Source: Siphonobacter curvatus (lineage in GTDB: Bacteria; Bacteroidota; Bacteroidia; Cytophagales; Spirosomataceae). Taken from it: a stretch of DNA of 64,000 bases. The stretch is from NCBI RefSeq assembly GCF_002943425.1, contig NZ_PTRA01000002.1, positions 36,090 through 100,089 of the forward strand. The letters are read 5' to 3'. Made by a program: the position numbers and the translations under genes. Positions 1 to 9,396 of the stretch are shown here, piece after piece. Under the pieces are notes generated by a model. The model was not told the origin of the DNA, did not search any database, and was given only the letters and a program-made list of their open reading frames with translations. Position 1 is the stretch's first letter, and each line of letters opens with the position of its first letter.

Positions 1-1
1 T

Positions 2-832
2 CACAGCATCAACTCCATTCGTTTACGCGTGTTCGTGAATCCCAATGATGATAAAATAAATGGTCATTGCCGGAAGGAAGAAGTGGTAGCGATGTCAAAA
101 CGAGCCCTGGGAATGGGCTTTCGGATTATGATTGATTTTCACTACAGCGATTCCTGGGCGGATCCGGGCAAACAGGTGAAACCCGCCGCCTGGGCTCATC
201 ATTCCGTCGAGCAGTTAAACCAGGATGTCTACGACCACACCCTGGAGATGATGCAGGCCTTGCGACAAGCGGGGGTGCGTCCGGAATGGGTACAGATTGG
301 TAACGAAATTCGTGGGGGCATGCTGCGGCCCGAAGGCAGTACGGATCATTATCCGCAATTGGCCCGTTTCATTACTAGTGGCTACCAGGCGGTGAAAAAG
401 GTGAGTCCTTCTTCTAAAGTGATCGTTCACCTGGATCGGAGGAATGATAAAGCCTACTTTAAGGATTTTTTTGATGGCATCAACGCCCACGGAGCCCAAT
501 ACGATGTCATTGGTCTCTCCTATTACCCCTACTGGCTAAAACAGGATTATACCGAATCGATTCAGGATCTGCAGAAAAACCTAACGGATCTGGTAACCCA
601 GTACGGCAAGGAGGTGATCATTACCGAAGTGGGCGGTGAAAATACGGCCGTTGACAACACATACACTATGCTGGTTGCCGTACTGGATACGGTTCGAGCT
701 GTACCGAATGGAAAAGGATTAGGCGTTTTTTACTGGGTACCGCAGGGAGCAAAAAGCTGGAGTCACTACGCGTTGAGTGCCTGGGGAGCTGATGGCAAAC
801 CCACAAAAGCCCTGAAAGCTTTCCTGAACTAA
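2..832 (+). CDS. GH53 endo-beta-1,4-galactanase, 5' end cut by window edge
   Basis: Glycoside hydrolase family 53 enzymes cut beta-1,4-galactan or arabinogalactan side chains of pectin. The frame is open from base 2, so the N-terminus lies outside the window and 276 codons are visible. The early RLRVFVNPN segment, the DFHYSD segment and the acid/base candidate Glu in QIGNEI (codon at 305) are typical of the family. The Glu in ITEVGG (codon at 626) fits the nucleophile on a (beta/alpha)8 barrel, and FYWVPQG follows late. The family is usually about 340 residues or more, so perhaps 60-80 residues are missing. No SusCD pair is adjacent; what lies to the left is unseen. Family assignment is confident; substrate is inferred from the family. 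Confidence 0.88.
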   Translation, partial: HSINSIRLRVFVNPNDDKINGHCRKEEVVAMSKRALGMGFRIMIDFHYSDSWADPGKQVKPAAWAHHSVEQLNQDVYDHTLEMMQALRQAGVRPEWVQIGNEIRGGMLRPEGSTDHYPQLARFITSGYQAVKKVSPSSKVIVHLDRRNDKAYFKDFFDGINAHGAQYDVIGLSYYPYWLKQDYTESIQDLQKNLTDLVTQYGKEVIITEVGGENTAVDNTYTMLVAVLDTVRAVPNGKGLGVFYWVPQGAKSWSHYALSAWGADGKPTKALKAFLN

Positions 833-850
833 GAAAGGCTAGAAATAGCG

Positions 851-908
851 GTACCCATCGCATGGCATTTCTTGCGTTTTACGTCAAAAAGACTGATGCG
901 ATGGGTAC
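851..908. terminator. Inverted repeat between convergent genes
   Basis: Perfect 13-bp arms at 851-863 and 896-908 with a 32-nt loop lie between the converging GH53 gene and the barrel-protein gene. This is probably a bidirectional terminator, although the loop is long and there is no strong T-run. Confidence 0.5.
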
Positions 909-944
909 ATCTTCCTTATGAGCTGTTGCCCTTAGCTGTTTTCT

Positions 945-1520
945 TTAAAGCAATCCAAACTTAAGACCAATGTTAACGGTCCAGAATGCGTTTGGGTTTA
1001 CCCAGACAACCGTAGAACCAGGGCTAATTACCTCCTGATCACTGCCCATAATCCGGTGATAGCTACCTTCGGCAAACACCCCAATCCCGATCAGCGATAC
1101 GACGATTCCCAGTTTCGGGGCCACGCCAAACCGATCACTGCCATGGGTGAGTTCACGCTCATTCTGGCTGGTAATCCGGCTTTTGATTTGGTACTTACCC
1201 GCCTCTACACCCAGGTACGGGCGAATGACTCCCCGGGTAAACGAGTACTCGATTAAACCCGTTAACGGAACCACTGTATTTCTTTGCTGGAATGATGACT
1301 GGGTAGAGCTAAGGCTGGGCATCGTCAGGTATTTGGCCGCAGCACCAATGGCTACTTTGCCTAATTGTACTTTCGCGGCAGCTCCGACGCCGTAGCTGAA
1401 CTTTTCATCCTGCCATGAGGACTTCGTACCCACCCCGTGCACATACAGCCCGAACTGACTGTAGGCGGACGTGGATAAGAGGCAGAAAAGGGCGAATAAT
1501 CCGTATGTATATCTTCTCAT
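945..1520 (-). CDS. Small outer-membrane beta-barrel protein
   Basis: A 191-residue protein with a clear signal peptide (about residues 1-21, ending SAYSQ) followed by alternating hydrophobic/polar strands and a C-terminal aromatic/hydrophobic strand (VNIGLKFGLL). This is the pattern of small 8-stranded porin-like barrels common in Bacteroidota. The Gly-rich strand GVGAAAKVQLGKVAIGAAAKY and the segment IRPYLGVEAGKYQI look like barrel strands. It is probably anchored in the outer membrane; no ligand can be inferred. It stands alone, convergent with GH53. Confidence 0.72.
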   Translation of the reverse strand: MRRYTYGLFALFCLLSTSAYSQFGLYVHGVGTKSSWQDEKFSYGVGAAAKVQLGKVAIGAAAKYLTMPSLSSTQSSFQQRNTVVPLTGLIEYSFTRGVIRPYLGVEAGKYQIKSRITSQNERELTHGSDRFGVAPKLGIVVSLIGIGVFAEGSYHRIMGSDQEVISPGSTVVWVNPNAFWTVNIGLKFGLL

Positions 1521-1629
1521 TTCAAACCACTCAGGCGTGTATCAAACCGTTTGTTGTGCTTCATAAGCGATCAAACCTGCTGGAAAACCGATGCATTCTG
1601 CAATACGTAAGATTGTGCTCATGATTCGT

Positions 1630-1851
1630 TCAAGCTGGTAAGTATCTGGCGTTTAACTTGTAATACGCTCCTTGTTCGTCTTCTACTGAACCAAAGTATT
1701 CATTTAACAACACAAGATACAACGCTTCAAACCGAATGGTTTTTCTGTGAAACAAAATAGCAAGCGTATACAAGTGAGAGGGAATCTTTAGCCCATTTTT
1801 ATACGATGATCCTACTAATAACGCTACGCTAAAACGTAAACCCTTCGGCAT
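1630..1851 (-). CDS. Hypothetical 73-residue protein
   Basis: A short frame beginning 6 nt downstream of the SDR stop on the same strand, so it could be a second cistron. It has no signal peptide, membrane helix or motif that I recognise. The composition (hydrophobic middle, acidic VEDEQ near the end) is compatible with a small globular protein, but it may be a chance frame. Confidence 0.35.
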   Translation of the reverse strand: MPKGLRFSVALLVGSSYKNGLKIPSHLYTLAILFHRKTIRFEALYLVLLNEYFGSVEDEQGAYYKLNARYLPA

Positions 1852-1857
1852 ACGAAC

Positions 1858-2658
1858 CTAAAGTTTGTAATGATTTCGTATCATCCGTTCGTAGGTCGAT
1901 TCGGGCAGGATTCGTTTCAGCAGGACCGAGAGTTTTTCAAGCGGTTTCCCAACCCGGTAGATTCGCTTTACGCTTGGACTTTCAATGATGGAACCTACCA
2001 AGGGTCCAAACACATCGGCACTGATGCCCTGATCAACACTTTCGTCAATCATCTGGTACGTACGATCAAAATCCTGTTTGTAAATATTGTCATCCGCCAG
2101 TTTTGCCTTGACCCGATTCTTGTTGATATCGGTCTTCACGCCGCCGGGTTGGATGGAGCAAACCTGCACGCCATACGTAGTCAGCTCCAGCCGTAACGTT
2201 TCGGTCAGGCGATCCAGAGCCGATTTTGAGGCACTGTAGCCCCCTCGAAAAGGCAGTCCCGCTTCGGCGGCAATGGATGAGATGTTGATGATATACCCTT
2301 TTTGCTGCTTTCGCATGGTAGGCAAAACGGCCTGAATGGTACGTAAACTTCCCATCAGGTTTGTATCCATCACGCGTTGAAATTCATCGATGGGCAAGTA
2401 CTCCAGGGGAGCGGCAATGCCCAGTCCGGCATTATTGATGAGCACATCCAGACGACCCGATTCCTTCAAAATCCGCTCCAGGGCGTTTTGGATACTCATC
2501 GAATCACAAACGTCCATATTCAGTGTTTTGAATGGCTTGGTCTGACTTTCAATGGATCGGGACGTTCCATAGACCTGATACCCTTTACAAGCCAAATACG
2601 TTGCGATTTGCTCCCCTAACCCCGAAGAAGCCCCTGTAATTAATATAACCTTAGACAT
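1858..2658 (-). CDS. Short-chain dehydrogenase/reductase
   Basis: A classical cytosolic SDR of 266 residues. The N-terminus carries the dinucleotide-binding motif ITGASSGLG, then NNAG, and the catalytic Tyr/Lys of YSASK with an upstream Ser in NISSIA. The later PGGVKTD segment is typical of NAD(P)-dependent SDRs. I place the start at the Met of MSKVILITG (2658); a longer frame to 2694 would add 12 residues without similarity to SDR N-termini. The substrate cannot be told; the C-terminal part resembles SDRs acting on lipids or retinol-like alcohols. Confidence 0.85.
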   Translation of the reverse strand: MSKVILITGASSGLGEQIATYLACKGYQVYGTSRSIESQTKPFKTLNMDVCDSMSIQNALERILKESGRLDVLINNAGLGIAAPLEYLPIDEFQRVMDTNLMGSLRTIQAVLPTMRKQQKGYIINISSIAAEAGLPFRGGYSASKSALDRLTETLRLELTTYGVQVCSIQPGGVKTDINKNRVKAKLADDNIYKQDFDRTYQMIDESVDQGISADVFGPLVGSIIESPSVKRIYRVGKPLEKLSVLLKRILPESTYERMIRNHYKL

Positions 2659-2925
2659 TTGAAACGGAGGAAAATTCGTAAACGGACGATCCAAAAGGTA
2701 TGAATCATGGATTAAATGTATAACAGTCCTTTCCGGTTTGTATTCGAAGACGGGTTATTTTCCTCAACCATCCGTTTTGAAGACCCGTATAACGGCAGCG
2801 GCTAGGCGGCAGATCCATGCCCGATTACCCATATTCAAAGTTTCATTCCCTAAGTATTTCGTACACGTTTAGGCTAAACCGTGAGGTGGGTTTCAGGGAA
2901 AATTTTCAAAAGTCGGACCCTTTTT

Positions 2926-2959
2926 TTTGGAAATAACCCGAACGCGGGCCTTACCTTTG
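2926..2959 (+). promoter_or_regulatory. Bacteroidota-type promoter
   Basis: TTTG at 2926-2929 and TACCTTTG at 2952-2959 match the Bacteroidota sigma-ABfr consensus (TTTG, about 20 nt, TAnnTTTG). The -7 element ends 5 nt before the ATG at 2965, so the transcript should be leaderless or nearly so. Confidence 0.65.
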
Positions 2960-2964
2960 CCGCC

Positions 2965-3372
2965 ATGCCTCCTTTCATCAAATCCATTAGCGTTGTCTTT
3001 CTGACCGGCCTTTTGCTGGTGAGGACGTTGGTGGTGCCGATGGTTTTTCTGGATTTCAGCCTGCGTCAGGAGTACATCAAAACGTACCTGTGCGAGAATC
3101 GATCTCGTCCGGAATTGCACTGCGATGGTACCTGTTATCTGGCTAAAAAACTAAAAGCTACGCAGGAATCCGAGGAAAAACAGGCCAGCCAACGCTTTTT
3201 ATCCCAACTGCTTGAAATGCCTGCTGAGCTTTCCGAACTCGCCATTTCATTCAAACCCTCCGCTTACGTTCTCTGGCAGGCCGTATCCGCTCCGGCGTAC
3301 GCGTGTTTCTTTCCTTCCAGTCTACCCACGGGCATCTTTCGTCCTCCCAAGCTTCTTTCTTTCTTTGCGTAA
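2965..3372 (+). CDS. Small membrane protein with Cys motif, metal-uptake neighbour
   Basis: A 135-residue protein with an N-terminal hydrophobic helix (about residues 4-28) and then a short Cys cluster, CENRSRPELHCDGTCYL, with three Cys and one His (spacing C-x9-HC-x2-C). Proteins with this kind of CxGxCxL signature are often found in Bacteroidota beside TonB receptors and metal-handling genes; the cluster could bind a metal, which is inference. The start is chosen at the ATG just downstream of the strong -7 element rather than the longer frame at 2881. It precedes a TonB receptor and a PepSY protein, so a role in metal or metal-chelate uptake is likely. Confidence 0.68.
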   Translation: MPPFIKSISVVFLTGLLLVRTLVVPMVFLDFSLRQEYIKTYLCENRSRPELHCDGTCYLAKKLKATQESEEKQASQRFLSQLLEMPAELSELAISFKPSAYVLWQAVSAPAYACFFPSSLPTGIFRPPKLLSFFA

Positions 3373-3692
3373 GGGCATTTTTTTAGTTTGCTGTTGTCGG
3401 TTTTCAGTCCAACGCTTTTGTATTGGATTGTAACCTACTGATGGTTAATCCATTAACCGTCTTTTGCAAATACTGATCTGCAGTACAGCTTGGAATGGCT
3501 GTAGAGGATTCACGGTTTTTCTCAAAACCGACGATTCCACGCTGATCGCTGGTTAATGCCCTTGTCGAAGAAGCTTCGGAACTTCCTGTATCTGTGTAAG
3601 GTAAGTTCCTTCTGTTACTCTCCCTTTGAATTCTACGGGAGGATTTCATTCGTACACCCTGCGAATGAATCGATCCCCTTTCTCATCTATTC
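3373..3692 (+). other. Leader region before the TonB receptor
   Basis: No gene is visible in these 320 bases. They should hold the receptor promoter, but I cannot point to a convincing -7 element or Fur box. Confidence 0.3.
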
Positions 3693-6056
3693 ATGAAACC
3701 CCATTTACTTCTTTTTCTGTGCCTGTTTCTAAGCATTACGTCCCACGCCCAGTCGGACCTGGGAAGTCTTAAAGGTCGTATCGTCACCTTCCAGCATGAA
3801 GCCGTCGCCGGGGCTTCGGTTACCTTGCAAAACACGGGGTTCGGTACCACCACCGATGCGGAAGGGCTATTCAACCTTTCCTCCATTCCGGCGGGAACGT
3901 ATGTACTCGTCGTATCCAACGTTGGCTACACGGCTTATACCCAGCACATCCGGATCGTTGCTGGAAAAAATCCCTTTCTAAACCTTCAGCTCTCCGAGAG
4001 CCGACAGGAATTGAAAGAAGTCGTGGTCAGCACCTCCCGAAACGCGTATCAGGTACTCCAATCCTCCACCGCGACGCGGATGGATGTACCGCTCCTGGAA
4101 ACGCCTCAGTCCGTGCAGGTGGTTTCTTCGGCAATCCTGCGGGACCGACAGGCCTTTACGCTCAATGAAATTTCCAGTGCCTTTACGGGCATGAAAGCCA
4201 ATAATGGCAACGGGTCCTTTCAAATCCGGGGCTTTACGGCCTATTCACCCAATGATGCCAGCTTTTTGCTCTATAACGGCGTTCGTGGCAACCTGTTTCT
4301 CTGGAGTCAGCAACCGCTTTTGTATAACATCGAATCGGTCGAACTGCTTCGCGGTCCTTCGGGAGCTTTGTTTAGCGAAGGCTCCCCGGGTGGCGTCATC
4401 AACTTTATCACGAAGCAACCCCTGGCCGAGAAACGGGCGAGTATCGATGTATCGCTGGGCAGCTGGGCGTTTCGGCGAGCCTCGGTTGACTTCACGGGTC
4501 CGCTGTCCCGAAACCAAAAGCTTTTATACCGGGCCATTATCGGCTACGATCGATCGAAGAGTTTTCGGGATTACCAGGACAAAGAGAATCTTTTCATCGC
4601 TCCTTCCCTCACCTATCTTTTCAGCGATCGTACATCATTAGCGTTAGAGCTGAATTACGCTCATCAGAAGTCCGTTCAGCAATACGACAACGGTAGTTAT
4701 ATCTATACGCGATCCGACGGTACCTTTGATTTCAACCGCTACCCGAATCATCTGACCATTCAAAGCCCGACGGATTACGGCCGCACCGATAACGCCTCTG
4801 CGACTTTAACCTTTAACCACCAATTCAGCAACAAACTTAAATTGACCCTAGTGGAACGGGCCGTTCGGAATGTGCTCGACTATACCGACCATATCCCGCT
4901 GGGAAGAATCCGAAATGATTCAATCAGCCGGGCGTATCAGGATTGGGAAACGGACCGCTTCAGTCTGCAAACCACAGCTTTTGTTAGCTATACGGCAAAA
5001 ACGGGGGCTATCGGTCATCAACTGATGGGCGGTACGGATTACAACCGCTACGGCTGGACGCAGAATGACTATCAATACAAGCTTTCTACCCGCATTTCTA
5101 TTTTCCATCCGGATTATTCGAATAGCGTACCTTCCGCTTCGACACCCGCCGAAGAGTCCGACGATAACCGACGCGTGACTAACCTGGTAGGTGCCTATTT
5201 ACAGGATCAGGTTAGTTTGGGGGAAAGACTCAAAGTGCTACTCTCTTTACGGTACGATAGCTACAATGGGAAAGAAACCCCGCTTTCGGATCGCGACAAC
5301 AAGCAGGGCGATGCCCTACAGGCTTCGGGCTGGATTCCGCGAGTAGGTCTGGTGTACCTACCGCTGCCCCAGGTATCCCTTTACGGGACTTACGTCAAGT
5401 CATTCAATCCCCAGACGTCGAACAACGTGCGGGCTGGCGGTCCCTTTCCCACTCGGAAAGCGACGCAGTATGAACTCGGTTCAAAAGCGGATCTATTTAA
5501 TGAACGGATTTCGGTCACCCTTTCCCTGTATCAAATCAATTATGCCAATATTCTGACGGCGGCTCCAACGGAAGAAAACTCTCACCGTCAGGCAGCCATT
5601 GACGGCACCCGCAGTCGGGGGGCGGAAGTTTCTTTAGCTGGTCATTTAAAAAACCTGAGTCTGATTGCCGGGTACGCCTTCAATGACCACGTGTTAATCA
5701 GTACGAGTAGCTACGGAAAAAAGGGGGACCGTTTTGCCAACGCCCCCCGACACCTTGCCAATTTCTGGGCGAAGTACACGCCATCGATTCCCGTACTGAA
5801 AGGATGGGGGATTGCGGCGGGGGTTCGCTACGTGAGCGATCAGGTGGGCCTGTTGAGCAACCAGAACTTCATTTTCCCAGCCTACACCGTTTTCGACGCC
5901 GCTGTTTCGTACCAAAAAAGTCGGTATTCGCTTCAAATCAATGCCTACAATCTAACGAATAGACACTACTTCACCGGAAGTCGGTCGAGTACCACCACGG
6001 GTGGATTAGGTGATCCATTCAACGTACGAATCGGACTTGGTTATCAGTTGTGGTAA
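3693..6056 (+). CDS. TonB-dependent siderophore-type receptor
   Basis: A 787-residue outer-membrane receptor. Residues 1-20 are a signal peptide (ends SHAQ). Residues about 24-100 form a carboxypeptidase-like regulatory domain (LKGRIVTFQHEAVAGASV; TYVLVVSNVGY). The plug follows (about 105-235: ETPQSVQVVSSAILRDRQA, FQIRGF, ESVELLRGPSG, GGVINFITK), then a 22-strand-type barrel ending in an aromatic residue (GLGYQLW). The TPQSVQV and LLRGPSG pattern matches FhuA/FcuA-like siderophore receptors. Energised by TonB-ExbBD, it would import a ferric chelate. The PepSY protein 94 nt downstream supports reductive iron release. Substrate unknown. Confidence 0.88.
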   Translation: MKPHLLLFLCLFLSITSHAQSDLGSLKGRIVTFQHEAVAGASVTLQNTGFGTTTDAEGLFNLSSIPAGTYVLVVSNVGYTAYTQHIRIVAGKNPFLNLQLSESRQELKEVVVSTSRNAYQVLQSSTATRMDVPLLETPQSVQVVSSAILRDRQAFTLNEISSAFTGMKANNGNGSFQIRGFTAYSPNDASFLLYNGVRGNLFLWSQQPLLYNIESVELLRGPSGALFSEGSPGGVINFITKQPLAEKRASIDVSLGSWAFRRASVDFTGPLSRNQKLLYRAIIGYDRSKSFRDYQDKENLFIAPSLTYLFSDRTSLALELNYAHQKSVQQYDNGSYIYTRSDGTFDFNRYPNHLTIQSPTDYGRTDNASATLTFNHQFSNKLKLTLVERAVRNVLDYTDHIPLGRIRNDSISRAYQDWETDRFSLQTTAFVSYTAKTGAIGHQLMGGTDYNRYGWTQNDYQYKLSTRISIFHPDYSNSVPSASTPAEESDDNRRVTNLVGAYLQDQVSLGERLKVLLSLRYDSYNGKETPLSDRDNKQGDALQASGWIPRVGLVYLPLPQVSLYGTYVKSFNPQTSNNVRAGGPFPTRKATQYELGSKADLFNERISVTLSLYQINYANILTAAPTEENSHRQAAIDGTRSRGAEVSLAGHLKNLSLIAGYAFNDHVLISTSSYGKKGDRFANAPRHLANFWAKYTPSIPVLKGWGIAAGVRYVSDQVGLLSNQNFIFPAYTVFDAAVSYQKSRYSLQINAYNLTNRHYFTGSRSSTTTGGLGDPFNVRIGLGYQLW

Positions 6057-6150
6057 ACGTGTCCATCCGGGTTTCTGGCTGGAAGCCCGGATGGATGCAT
6101 ACCCGTTGGCTAAAAAAATGAGCACCCCTATTCTTTGAATTTTACCAGTT

Positions 6151-7284
6151 ATGGGAAAAGTAAAATTGACGCGAAGGCTCTTTAAAGTCCACAGCTGGCT
6201 GGGACTGATCAGTGGTCTTTTTCTGCTTGTATTGGGATTAAGCGGTTCGATTCTGGTATTCCGACACGAACTGGACACCTGGGCTAACCGGGAACTGTTG
6301 CAGGTAACGCCCCAGGGTACTCGCTCCTCGCCCTTGCAGCAGTGTTACGACACGATCACCCGTCGGTATCCCAATCTGGACGGGATTGCCTGGCTCAACC
6401 CCGATGCAAGCCCCACCGAGGCGTATAATTTCAGACTCTATTTCAATGATACACGTCTCTTTACCTACGATCTGGCCCTGATCTCTTTCGATCCCTACAC
6501 CGGAGCCATTCTGCGGGAAGGGCCATCGGCTGATTTCACACCCAGTTTCATCGAGTGGTTACTGCAATTCCACTTCAGCTTTCAGTTAGGGATTCCGGGA
6601 GCGGCCCTAACGGCGGTGTTTGGTCTCACCATGCTGGTATCCCTGCTGACGGGTGTGGTGGTGTACCGAAAAATGATCTGGAGAGTCCTGACTTTTCGAG
6701 TAAAAATCAACCGAAAAAACTGGCGTACGATCAGCTCAGACCTCCACCGCGTGGTTGGAGTCTGGTCCTTACTGCTTAACGCGGTCATTTTCTTTACGGG
6801 CTTCTGGATGAATCTGTTTGCGTTTCAGGCCAAAAGCTGGCGGTCAGAAACGATTCCCACGAAACCCAATACGCTTCTCTCCGTATCGCCCGACCGGCTG
6901 TTGCAACAGGCCTTGTTGGCTTTCCCCGGCCTGGACCCTACCTACGTGTATTTGCCAACGCAACCCACCCGAACATTTGAAGTTCGGGGCTATACTAAAA
7001 ATCAATGGAAAGGCTGGGGTAATGGAAATTCTGTAAAAATCAATCAGCAGACGGGTGAAATAATTTTTATACATCGCTTGTCAGAAAAACCGCTAGGCGA
7101 GCGGATAGAGGGCACTTTTTTTCCTTTGCACGTGGGCAATTACGGCGGCTGGCCCGTGAAAATCCTGTACGTAATTGTTGGCTTAACGCCAGGTTTACTA
7201 TCCGTAACGGGCTTTTTACTCTGGTGGCGAAATAAGCGAAAGACCGTTAAATTGCCAATTTCAGGGCCAATAACAAGACAGTAA
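6151..7284 (+). CDS. PepSY-associated TM protein, probable inner-membrane reductase
   Basis: A 377-residue PepSY_TM family protein. Helices: about residues 14-37 (GLISGLFLLVLGLSGSILVF), 148-172, 199-221 and 338-362. His residues sit at helix edges (HSWLGL, FRHE, HRVVGVWSLLLN, HVGNYGG), as in relatives thought to bind heme and reduce siderophore-bound iron at the inner membrane. It lies 94 nt downstream of the TonB receptor on the same strand, forming a receptor-reductase pair. The reductase role is family-based inference; a pure regulatory or structural role is possible. Confidence 0.82.
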   Translation: MGKVKLTRRLFKVHSWLGLISGLFLLVLGLSGSILVFRHELDTWANRELLQVTPQGTRSSPLQQCYDTITRRYPNLDGIAWLNPDASPTEAYNFRLYFNDTRLFTYDLALISFDPYTGAILREGPSADFTPSFIEWLLQFHFSFQLGIPGAALTAVFGLTMLVSLLTGVVVYRKMIWRVLTFRVKINRKNWRTISSDLHRVVGVWSLLLNAVIFFTGFWMNLFAFQAKSWRSETIPTKPNTLLSVSPDRLLQQALLAFPGLDPTYVYLPTQPTRTFEVRGYTKNQWKGWGNGNSVKINQQTGEIIFIHRLSEKPLGERIEGTFFPLHVGNYGGWPVKILYVIVGLTPGLLSVTGFLLWWRNKRKTVKLPISGPITRQ

Positions 7285-7744
7285 ACCATACCCTAAAAAG
7301 CTTCTAATGCAGGCCACTACCCTTCTTAACGTTGTAGTCAAATCAACCAAAAGAAGACTACATGGTTAAAAGAGTCTCTTTTTTATTGCAATCATCTTTT
7401 TGCGTAATCGAATTTTGAGCTCATTTATTACTTTATGTATTTAAAACCTAACTACCTGATCATCTATAGAGCATTAATAAATTCCCGCAAATTGACTACT
7501 TCGTCAACAACAGAAATTTAGCTCGTGTTTTGAGGCGAACGTAGGGCATGGACAACTCAATTTTTGCTACTTTGGAATTTCTATTAACCTGAGCGAACGT
7601 CCGGTAGTCAGGCAGTTTCAGCATAATTTAACGCTCTATTTAAACTATGCTGCCTTTAAACCCTCAATCCAGTTGACGCAAGCTCAGATTCAATCGATGT
7701 ATAAATAAATCAAAACTTATTTCAATCGTATCTACTCTTCGCCG
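7285..7744 (+). other. Intergenic, with a possible C-terminal gene remnant
   Basis: No intact gene. A stop-to-stop frame of about 65 codons ends at TAA near 7708. Its tail (LYLNYAAFKPSIQLTQAQ) reads like protein but has no in-frame start except two codons from the end. It may be the 3' end of a deleted gene; I do not recognise it. Confidence 0.25.
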
Positions 7745-7809
7745 CTGGTCTTTGATAAAAACAGGGAGCCCGATTGAAAATCGGGCTCCCTGTTTTTATC
7801 AAAGACCAG
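7745..7809. terminator. Perfect 30-bp hairpin, 5-nt loop
   Basis: Arms 7745-7774 and 7780-7809 are exact reverse complements. The GC-rich inner stem (GGGAGCCCGAT) flanked by AAAAA/TTTTT is a classic bidirectional terminator. The outer 12 bp (CTGGTCTTTGAT) extend the symmetry beyond what a terminator needs. It sits 106 nt past the stop of the Tat-SDR gene and can end its transcript. Confidence 0.7.
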
Positions 7810-7915
7810 TTATACCAAGCAATTCATGCATTTATAAAACCGATCCAACGTATTACACACCAAAGATTTGATTGCTGTCATCGCCTTGAAGACTTGAGTA
7901 TCGTACTAGTAATCA

Positions 7916-8923
7916 TTAGGGATGACCACCCCCACCCGCTGCTCCAAAAATCTGTCCTGTCGAATAACTGCCCGCATTATCTGCTAATTGAACAAAAATT
8001 GAAGCTAACTCTGCCGGCTGACCCGCACGGCCTAGTGGGGTATCGCCGCCAAATTTGACTAATTTCTCCTGTTCTTGACCACCACACACCTGCAACGGTG
8101 TCCAAACTGGCCCCGGAGCTACACCATTTACTCGGATACCTTTTGGTCCTAATTGTTTTGCCAAGGACTTTACATAAGCAACATTGGCAGCTTTCGTCTG
8201 GGCATAATCAAAAAGGTTTTCTGACGGGTCATAGGCTTGTACCGAAGTAGTAGCGATAATACAGGATCCCGGTTTTAGATGCGAAAGGGCCGCTTTCGTG
8301 ATCCAGAACAGAGCATAGATATTCGTTTTCATAGTGGCATCAAAACTCTCGTCACTAATATCCAAAATGGACAGATTGCTCTTCTGATAACCTGCATTAT
8401 TGACAAGAATGTCCAAACCTCCCAACTGGTTAACCGTTTCGTCCACTAGCTTTTTACAGAATTCTTTGTCTGTAATATCACCGGGTACAGCAACCGCTTT
8501 TCTTCCTTCAGCACGGATTAAGGCAATAACTTCTTTGGCATCGCTTTCCTCGGCAGGAAGAAAATTAATCGCCACATCGGCCCCTTCCCGGGCATAAGCT
8601 ATCGCAGCAGCTCTACCAATTCCTGAGTCACCGCCAGTGATCAGGGCCTTACGCCCCGCCAGTCTATTGTTTCCCTTGTAAGACTTTTCGCCATGATCGG
8701 GTACGGGACTCATACGAGAGGCCAACCCTGGGTGCGGCTGAGACTGTTTTGAGTAAGGGGGTTGAGGATATTTTGATCTGGGATCCTCCAGGGGGATTGC
8801 TTCAGTAATAGCAGCGTTCGTCATCGTATTTTTTGCACTAAGTGGGGCACTGATAGCAAGAGTTGATACCGTAGCCCCCAGCCCTTTGACCAGATTGCGT
8901 CTTGAAATGTTATTTACTTCCAT
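7916..8923 (-). CDS. Tat-exported short-chain dehydrogenase
   Basis: 335 residues. The N-terminus carries a twin-arginine signal (SRRNLVKGLGA, then a hydrophobic stretch to about residue 30), so the folded, cofactor-loaded enzyme should be exported. A Pro-rich linker (PRSKYPQPPYSKQSQPHPG) leads to the SDR domain: ITGGDSGIG for NAD(P), NNAG, Ser in TTSVQAY and catalytic Tyr/Lys of YAQTK. It ends GAAGGGGHP. The domain order matches the YghA/YhdG-like group of general-stress SDRs, which usually keep the Pro-rich N-terminal arm but often lack a Tat signal. It stands alone on the minus strand, ending at the 30-bp hairpin. Confidence 0.88.
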   Translation of the reverse strand: MEVNNISRRNLVKGLGATVSTLAISAPLSAKNTMTNAAITEAIPLEDPRSKYPQPPYSKQSQPHPGLASRMSPVPDHGEKSYKGNNRLAGRKALITGGDSGIGRAAAIAYAREGADVAINFLPAEESDAKEVIALIRAEGRKAVAVPGDITDKEFCKKLVDETVNQLGGLDILVNNAGYQKSNLSILDISDESFDATMKTNIYALFWITKAALSHLKPGSCIIATTSVQAYDPSENLFDYAQTKAANVAYVKSLAKQLGPKGIRVNGVAPGPVWTPLQVCGGQEQEKLVKFGGDTPLGRAGQPAELASIFVQLADNAGSYSTGQIFGAAGGGGHP

Positions 8924-9396
8924 GGTTTAAATACGTATGGTATGAAACATGATCTCACTCGGATTTAGATGTGAATCATCTAGTCCTTTCTCTCAATACC
9001 TTGTTCATCATTTCAAATCATCGTATGCGTTCTTGCCTTTATCTAACTTTCGCTAGTTAGGTCAGCTATAACGTTGATTTAACTATAAATTTTTAAATGT
9101 TTGAGACCCGTATTTATTCAATAAAAAAATGGGGCCAATGTAGGCTGAGTTACTACGTAGCTGCCTACCAAGCTTCCTTTATATCTTAAAATGATGGTAC
9201 ACCAAACATCTCAAATCCTTATTTCATACGTATACCTGGTTTATCTACCTTATCATTAAACAATACGAATAACTAGCAAAGGTTATAAATGAGAGGTATA
9301 TTTTATGCAAAGCACCATTACTGAACTCATGATATACTTTTCGAATCTATTCTTTTCTGTTTTCTCTTCTTAGGAATAAAAGCATTTACTAACTAA
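8924..9396. other. Intergenic, AT-rich
   Basis: Nothing gene-like seen. It should include the promoter of the Tat-SDR gene, but no clear TAnnTTTG element stands out. Confidence 0.3.

Noticed and set aside
3693..6056. Open frames of 60-145 codons on both strands inside the large TonB, SusC and SusD genes
   Set aside because: They lie fully inside strongly supported genes, lack motifs, and arise from the GC-rich codon use.
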